Positions 59,511-64,000 of a DNA stretch of 64,000 nucleotides are shown one piece after another. Position numbers and translations under genes: made by a program. The notes under the pieces are model-generated. The model saw only the letters and a program-made list of their open reading frames with translations, was not told where the DNA came from and did not search any database. Each line of letters starts with the position of its first letter. Position 1 is the stretch's first letter. The stretch comes from Chloroflexota bacterium (GTDB lineage: Bacteria; Chloroflexota; Anaerolineae; B4-G1; DUEL01): the NCBI GenBank assembly GCA_014874475.1, contig JADBJJ010000023.1:62001-126000 (forward strand), given 5' to 3'.

Positions 59511-60677
59511 ATGGATTTCACCTTTTCGCCCGAACATCAGGCCCTGCGCCGAATGATCCGGGAGTTCGCCGAGACGGAGATAGCCCCCATTGCGGCAGAA
59601 CTGGACCGGGAGCACAAGGTCCCCCTGGAGATTATGCGGAAACTGGGCGAAATCGGCCTGCTGGGCGTCTGCTTCCCCCAGGAGTACGGCGGAATGGGCG
59701 CGGGTGAGACTGGCTACTGCATTCTGATGGAGGAACTGGGTCGCGTCTGCGCCAACACCGCTGTGAACGTCGGCGCCCATATCGGCATCGGCGCGATGTG
59801 CATCCACCTGGATGGGACTCCAGAGCAGAAGCGCAAGTACCTGACCCCGCTGGCGCGCGGGGAGAAGATCGCCGCCTTCGGCCTCACCGAGTCCAACGCC
59901 GGCTCCGACGCCGCCAACGTCCGCACCCGCGCCGTTCGGGAGGGCGACTCCTGGATTCTGGACGGCGGCAAAGTCTACATCACCAACGGCGGCTACGCCG
60001 ACATCATCACTGTCATGGCGGTAACCGACCCCGCCTTAGGCGCGCGCGGCGGCATCACAGCCTTCGTCGTGGAGACCGACTCGCCCGGCTTCAAGGTGGC
60101 CCGGGAAGAGGACAAAATGGGCATTCGCGGCTCCAGCACCGCTGAACTGGTCTTTGAGGAACTGCGGGTCCCCCACGAGAACGTCCTGGGAAAGGTCGGC
60201 GAGGGCTTCGTGACCTTCATGAAGTCTCTGGACATGGGCCGGCTGACCCTGGGCGCGGCCTGTCTGGGCGGCGCGCAACAGTTGCTGGAACAAAGTGTCT
60301 ACTGGGCCAAGACCCGCAGGCAGTTCGGCGAAGAACTGGCCCACAAGCAGGCCGTCCAGTGGATGATCGCCAATATGGCCACCGAGATTGAGGCGCTGCG
60401 CAGTTTGGTCTATCGCGTCGCCTGGCTGGTGGACACCGGTCAGCCTTTCACTCAACTGGCCGCGATGTGCAAACTCTACGGCTCAGAGGTCCTCTCCCGC
60501 GCCGTGGATATGGCGATTCAGATTCACGGCGGGCTGGGCCTTTCGCGGGACTTCCCCATTGAGCGGGCCTTCCGCGATGCCCGGATCAACGAAATCTTTG
60601 AGGGGACCAACGAGGTCCAGCGCATCGTTATCGCCAGCAACATCTTCCGCGAGTTCGGCGTGCGCATCCGTCCGTAG
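59511..60677 (+). CDS. Acyl-CoA dehydrogenase
   Basis: A protein of 388 residues. FGLTESNAGSDAANVRTRAV near residue 125, FVVETDSPGFKVAREEDKMGIRGSSTAELVFE and RDARINEIFEGTNEVQRIVIA with the catalytic Glu in FEGT. It catalyses alpha,beta-dehydrogenation of acyl-CoA. ATG at 59511, 33 nt after the first dehydrogenase, with GGAGG close before. Confidence 0.95.
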   Translation: MDFTFSPEHQALRRMIREFAETEIAPIAAELDREHKVPLEIMRKLGEIGLLGVCFPQEYGGMGAGETGYCILMEELGRVCANTAVNVGAHIGIGAMCIHLDGTPEQKRKYLTPLARGEKIAAFGLTESNAGSDAANVRTRAVREGDSWILDGGKVYITNGGYADIITVMAVTDPALGARGGITAFVVETDSPGFKVAREEDKMGIRGSSTAELVFEELRVPHENVLGKVGEGFVTFMKSLDMGRLTLGAACLGGAQQLLEQSVYWAKTRRQFGEELAHKQAVQWMIANMATEIEALRSLVYRVAWLVDTGQPFTQLAAMCKLYGSEVLSRAVDMAIQIHGGLGLSRDFPIERAFRDARINEIFEGTNEVQRIVIASNIFREFGVRIRP

Positions 60678-60868
60678 CCGGTCGCATGTCCGGAGCAGGT
60701 CGCAGCAGGAGGCCGAAGGGGCTCCAGGATACGGTCTGAGCACCTCCACCTGGCCCCCCAAACTGAGCGTAGTGTTCTACCACTGCAAGGCCGCTATCCA
60801 GAGCCGCGTACAACCCTGCGACCTGCGACTGGCGACCTGAGGCCGAAAGAAAAGAAGGAGGAAAACCT

Positions 60869-61657
60869 ATGCGAATCGTTGTCATTCTGGGACGCATGCT
60901 GGACCCTCGCGGGATTGTCGTCAACCCGCGAGCGGGTCGGATCTTTGTCAACCGGGAAGAGTACATCCTTCAGCCCGCCGACCGTTGCGCGCTGGAGGCA
61001 GCGCTGCGGATCAAAGAGGCGGTGGGGGCCGAAGTGGTTGCTCTGCCGCGCACCTTCCTGCCCGATGACGACGTCCTGCGGCAAGCCCTGGCGATCGGCG
61101 CCGACCGGGCCATCTACATTGCGGGCAAGCCAGTGGCCCTGCCGGACGACGGCCTAATGGCCCGGGTGCTGCTGGCGGCAGTGGAGCGGCTGGGCGAGGT
61201 TGACCTCATCCTTACGGGCGCGACGACGATGGACACCGGTCAGGGTCAACTGGGACCGCGCCTGGCCGAAGCGCTCGGATGGCCGCAGATTGTCGGCGCC
61301 TGGACTGCCGAGGTGGCTGATGGCAGCGTGCGGGCAGTTCGGCAGGACGGCGGTGGCTATGTGTGGGTGGAGGCATCCCTTCCGGCGGTCGTCACCTTCG
61401 TCCCCGGCGCATTGAAACTCCGCTATCCCGATGGCCGGCGTCTCATCAACATCTACAAAGGCGTGGGCGAGATCGCGGCTGCCCTGGAACGCTGGGAAGC
61501 GAAGGACCTGGTCGCGCCGGAAGCGCTGACTCCTCTGCTGGAGCGGCGCGGGCAGGACTTCCCGCCGGAGCGGGAGCGCGGCGTCCGCCTGAGCGGCTCC
61601 CCTGAGGAAATCGCCCGGGCCGCCGCCGACGCCCTTCGCTCCCGCCTTCCCCGCTAA
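60869..61657 (+). CDS. etfB: Electron-transfer flavoprotein beta subunit
   Basis: A protein of 262 residues. ETF-beta features: VNREEYILQPADRCALEAALRIKEAVGAEVVAL, LILTGATTMDTGQGQLGPRLAEALGWPQIV. It carries an AMP or second FAD and with the alpha subunit takes electrons from the acyl-CoA dehydrogenases. AAGGAGG precedes the ATG. A 191-bp gap with CGCAGGTCGCAG-type words separates it from the dehydrogenase gene. Confidence 0.93.
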   Translation: MRIVVILGRMLDPRGIVVNPRAGRIFVNREEYILQPADRCALEAALRIKEAVGAEVVALPRTFLPDDDVLRQALAIGADRAIYIAGKPVALPDDGLMARVLLAAVERLGEVDLILTGATTMDTGQGQLGPRLAEALGWPQIVGAWTAEVADGSVRAVRQDGGGYVWVEASLPAVVTFVPGALKLRYPDGRRLINIYKGVGEIAAALERWEAKDLVAPEALTPLLERRGQDFPPERERGVRLSGSPEEIARAAADALRSRLPR

Positions 61658-61697
61658 CTCACGTTTCACTCACTTTTCACTCTTCGCGGAGGCACCT

Positions 61698-62729
61698 ATG
61701 GACGCATCCTTCCTGGATTTACTAATGGCACAACAGGAGGAAGTCACCGAGGCGGAAGGCGGTGGCGGCATCTGGGTCGTCGCCGACGTGGTGGACGGGG
61801 CCGTTGCGCCGGTGACGCTGGAGGCCATTGGCGCGGCCCGCAACCTGGCTGGCGCTCTGGGCGCCTACGTCTACGCCGTCCTGCTGGGCGACGGCGTCTC
61901 CGACCTGGCCGCAACCCTCTATCAGGCCGGCGCCGACGGCGTCCGCGTGGCCGACCATCCCGCCCTGGCCTCGTTCGCTGTGGAGCCGTACATGGAAGTG
62001 CTGGTCAACCTCTTCCAGGCCGAAGGGCCGGAGGTCATCCTCTTTGGCGCCACCCCCCAGGGCCAGGAACTGGCTCCCCGGGTGGCCCAGCGGCTGGGTG
62101 GCGGCCTGATAGAACACGCTACTGCGATGACTCTGGACGAGGCAACCCGCACCGTTCAGGCCGCCGTCCCCATCTACGGGGGCGAGTACTTTGAGATTGT
62201 GGCCTGTCCCCAGGCCCGGCCCCAGATCCTGACTGTGGAGCCGGGGGCCTTCCCTGCGCCGTTTATGGACCCATACCGCAAAGGGGAGCCGAAGAGCGTA
62301 GAAGTGACGCCGGTGGAGCCCCGGGTGCGGCTGCTGGGCCCGGCGGACAACTTCACCCCACCGCCGGTGCCGCTGGCGCAGGCCCCCGTCATTGTCGCCG
62401 CCGGGCGGCAGGCCGGCGGCTTCAGGCTGGTGGAGCAATTAGCTACCGCGCTGGGCGGACAGGTGGCTGGAGACCGCGGCGCGCGGGACGCGGGCTGGAT
62501 CCGCCCTGAACAGATCATAGACGTCCGGGGCGTCACCGTCGCGCCGAAGGTTTACGTTGCGGTGGGGATCCGGGGCGACACCTTCCACAACGCCGCCTTA
62601 GAAAACTCCCGCTTCATCCTCGCCATCCACCCCGACCCCACCGCCCCCATCTTCCGGGTCGCCGACCTCTGCGTGGAGGCGGACCCGCAGGAGGTCCTGC
62701 CCGCATTGCTCCAGGCTATGGGAGCATAA
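61698..62729 (+). CDS. etfA: Electron-transfer flavoprotein alpha subunit (divergent)
   Basis: A protein of 343 residues. The C-terminal FAD domain is recognisable (GGFRLVEQLATALGGQVAGDRGARDAGW, VAPKVYVAVGIRGDTFHNAALE, ILAIHPDPTAPIFRVADL), but the usual Q-x-G-Q-T-G segment reads IIDVRG and SGAIQH reads RGDTFH. FAD binding is probably kept but tuned. It pairs with etfB 40 nt upstream and completes the beta-oxidation operon; a strong terminator follows. Confidence 0.9.
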   Translation: MDASFLDLLMAQQEEVTEAEGGGGIWVVADVVDGAVAPVTLEAIGAARNLAGALGAYVYAVLLGDGVSDLAATLYQAGADGVRVADHPALASFAVEPYMEVLVNLFQAEGPEVILFGATPQGQELAPRVAQRLGGGLIEHATAMTLDEATRTVQAAVPIYGGEYFEIVACPQARPQILTVEPGAFPAPFMDPYRKGEPKSVEVTPVEPRVRLLGPADNFTPPPVPLAQAPVIVAAGRQAGGFRLVEQLATALGGQVAGDRGARDAGWIRPEQIIDVRGVTVAPKVYVAVGIRGDTFHNAALENSRFILAIHPDPTAPIFRVADLCVEADPQEVLPALLQAMGA

Positions 62730-62752
62730 AGAGAGAGCCATCTGAGATGCTC

Positions 62753-62790
62753 AACGTTTGACGGCGGCCAGGCCGCCGTCAAACGTTTTT
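62753..62790 (+). terminator. Very strong terminator of the beta-oxidation/ETF operon
   Basis: A 16-bp perfect stem (62753-62768 with 62772-62787, CAG loop) followed by TTTTT. Confidence 0.95.
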
Positions 62791-62798
62791 CGGGAAGG

Positions 62799-62827
62799 TT
62801 GACATCTGGGGCGGTTCGGTGTAAAAA
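62799..62827 (+). promoter_or_regulatory. Promoter of the hydroxyacid dehydrogenase gene
   Basis: TTGACA (62799-62804), a 17-bp spacer and TAAAAA (62822-62827), only 9 bp after the T-run of the upstream terminator. Confidence 0.6.
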
Positions 62828-62834
62828 AATATCT

Positions 62835-63091
62835 GCTCACCTGGCGACCTGACAGTTTTGAGTACTGGGCTGTATCCTGCCGCCTGCGCCCGACGGTAGA
62901 CCGCTGGGCTCATTCTGCGAAGCCCTTTCGGGGGTTCAGAAGCCCGCGGGGCTTCGCTTTCTGAGCGCGAATATCCTGCAACTTGAAAAAGACTTCGCGG
63001 CAATCCACCGCTCAGTCGCAACCCATTCGGGCGGAGATGGCCCAAAGCGTCAGGTAGCCAATCTGCTCATCCCTGTGATTGGAGACGGACA
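62835..63091 (+). promoter_or_regulatory. Long structured leader of the hydroxyacid dehydrogenase gene
   Basis: About 257 nt without a gene. GCGAAGCCC pairs with GGGCTTCGC (roughly 62919-62959), with an inner CCC/GGG-rich loop. No known riboswitch was recognised. It could be a metabolite or temperature-responsive leader, or a transposon-derived palindrome. Confidence 0.35.
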
Positions 63092-64000
63092 ATGAGCACC
63101 CGACCTGTTGTCTATGTGACCCGTCGCATCCCCGAAACCGGGTTGGCCCCGCTGCGAGAGGTCTGCCAGGTCCGCCTCTGGGAGGGAGAACTTCCGCCGC
63201 CGAAGACAGTGCTCCTGCAAGAGGTGGCCGATTGCGACGGCCTTCTCTGTCTCCTCACCGACCCCATAGACGACGAGGTGATGGCCGCCGGTCCTCGTCT
63301 GCGGGTCATCAGCCAGATGGCGGTAGGGGTGGATAACATTGACCTGCGCGCGGCCACCGCCCGGGGCATCCCCGTCGGCCACACCCCCGGCGTTCTCACC
63401 GAGGCTACCGCCGACTTCACCTTCGCCCTGCTGATGGCGGCCGCCCGTCGCATTCCCGAAGGAGTGGATTACGTTCGGGCCGGAAGATGGCGGACCTGGG
63501 AGCCGATGGGGCTTTTGGGCGTGGACATCTGGGGCGCCACACTGGGCATCGTCGGGCTGGGCCGTATCGGGACGGCGGTGGCCCGCCGGGCGCGCGGATT
63601 CGCTATGCACATCCTCTACCACGACTCCACCCGTCGCCCCGACCTGGAGGCAGAACTGGGAGTGGAGTACGCCGAACTGGATGACCTGCTGGCCCGATCC
63701 GACTTTGTCTCCCTCCACTGCCCACTGACGTCGGAGACCCACCACCTGATCGGTGAGGCCGCGCTGCGGCGAATGAAGCCGACGGCCATCCTCATCAACG
63801 CCGCCCGGGGGCCAGTAGTGGACCCCGACGCGCTGGTGCGGGCGCTCTCCGAGGGCTGGATTCGCGCCGCCGCGCTGGATGTCACTGAACCGGAGCCCAT
63901 TCCGCCGGACCACCCCCTGGTCTCGCTGCCCAACTGCGTTGTCGTCCCCCACATCGCCAGCGCCACCATCTCCACGCGCGAGCGAATGGCCGCGATGGCC
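63092..64000 (+). CDS. D-2-hydroxyacid dehydrogenase, GyaR/hydroxypyruvate-reductase type (partial)
   Basis: The frame runs from ATG 63092 (GGAG upstream) off the right edge, 303 codons, so it is absent from the track. [16 protein letters not shown] is the Rossmann NAD(P) loop (near residue 155); [18 protein letters not shown] has the catalytic Arg region, [16 protein letters not shown] and VVPHIASAT give the Glu and His of the family. It interconverts glyoxylate or hydroxypyruvate with the 2-hydroxyacid. The missing C-terminus is only about 20 residues. Confidence 0.9.
   Translation, partial: MSTRPVVYVTRRIPETGLAPLREVCQVRLWEGELPPPKTVLLQEVADCDGLLCLLTDPIDDEVMAAGPRLRVISQMAVGVDNIDLRAATARGIPVGHTPGVLTEATADFTFALLMAAARRIPEGVDYVRAGRWRTWEPMGLLGVDIWGATLGIVGLGRIGTAVARRARGFAMHILYHDSTRRPDLEAELGVEYAELDDLLARSDFVSLHCPLTSETHHLIGEAALRRMKPTAILINAARGPVVDPDALVRALSEGWIRAAALDVTEPEPIPPDHPLVSLPNCVVVPHIASATISTRERMAAMA

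Noticed and set aside
58305-59807. 500-residue minus ORF
   Set aside because: Antisense to the acyl-CoA dehydrogenase gene, which has clear motifs.
1-64000. CRISPR array, phage or insertion-sequence genes
   Set aside because: No regularly spaced direct repeats, Cas, integrase or transposase sequences recognised.

Overview
This window is GC-rich, densely coded bacterial DNA with short gaps and many 1-4 nt gene overlaps. The gene set points to Chloroflexota, probably an Anaerolineae-like, possibly thermophilic member. It includes archaeal-type phosphoglycerate mutase (apgM), GTP-dependent PEP carboxykinase, NfnAB, superoxide reductase, SelA, Ino1 with a CDP-alcohol phosphotransferase, RtcB with archease, ScpB and RNase J. 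That assignment is inferred from family composition; no search was run. No rRNA, CRISPR array, prophage or intact insertion sequence was seen. Two tRNAs are present: Lys-CTT and Leu-CAG.

Layout. 1-3956: an edge-truncated M20 amidohydrolase diverges from a run holding a cNMP-binding protein, two small hypotheticals, a methyltransferase and a WecA-like transferase. 4003-12262 (minus): a thioredoxin-reductase-like flavoprotein without its CxxC, malic enzyme, PEPCK, a GlcD/GlcF-type oxidase pair and ApgM, that is C4/C3 and hydroxyacid metabolism. 12466-13108 (plus): a 58-residue zinc-ribbon protein and superoxide reductase. 13171-20996 (minus): nadE, a nicotinamidase-like gene, a family-5 solute-binding lipoprotein, YjbQ, RtcB, archease, a stand-alone pyruvate-kinase-C-like domain and RarA. 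21193-24345 (plus): an apparently autoregulated ArsR protein with inositol-phosphate synthase, a phosphatidyltransferase and a nitroreductase. 24388-33417 (minus): MobB, a glycosyltransferase, DUF951, a CorC-type protein, an MA-family peptidase, a HEAT-repeat protein, a phosphatase, a subtilase and two membrane proteins. 33641-35946 (plus): NfnAB. 36240-40556 (minus): an encapsulin nanocompartment with a ferritin-like cargo, then SelA, gamma-carbonic anhydrase and a GT4 enzyme. 40661-51321: tRNA-Lys, an SDR, an AmaP-like protein, ScpB, a helix-hairpin-helix protein, an Fe-S protein, tRNA-Leu, GH20, YbjN, an RNA methyltransferase, RNase J and a GT4. 51318-53374 (minus): a GT4 and a DUF402-PncC fusion. 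53560-62729 (plus): a TetR regulator and a complete acyl-CoA beta-oxidation set with ETF. 63092-64000: an edge-truncated D-2-hydroxyacid dehydrogenase.

Most notable. (1) The encapsulin operon: its cargo ends in a textbook loading peptide (TIGSLR), and a perfect 8-bp-arm palindrome overlaps its -10. (2) About 240 nt of apparently structured, non-coding sequence lies between nfnB and the encapsulin gene. (3) A DUF402-PncC fusion protein. (4) Two genes whose Shine-Dalgarno-matched starts appear to be ATA and ATT. (5) TetR and ArsR promoters with perfectly placed operator palindromes. (6) A strongly folded leader before RNase J. (7) Several families of intergenic palindromes.
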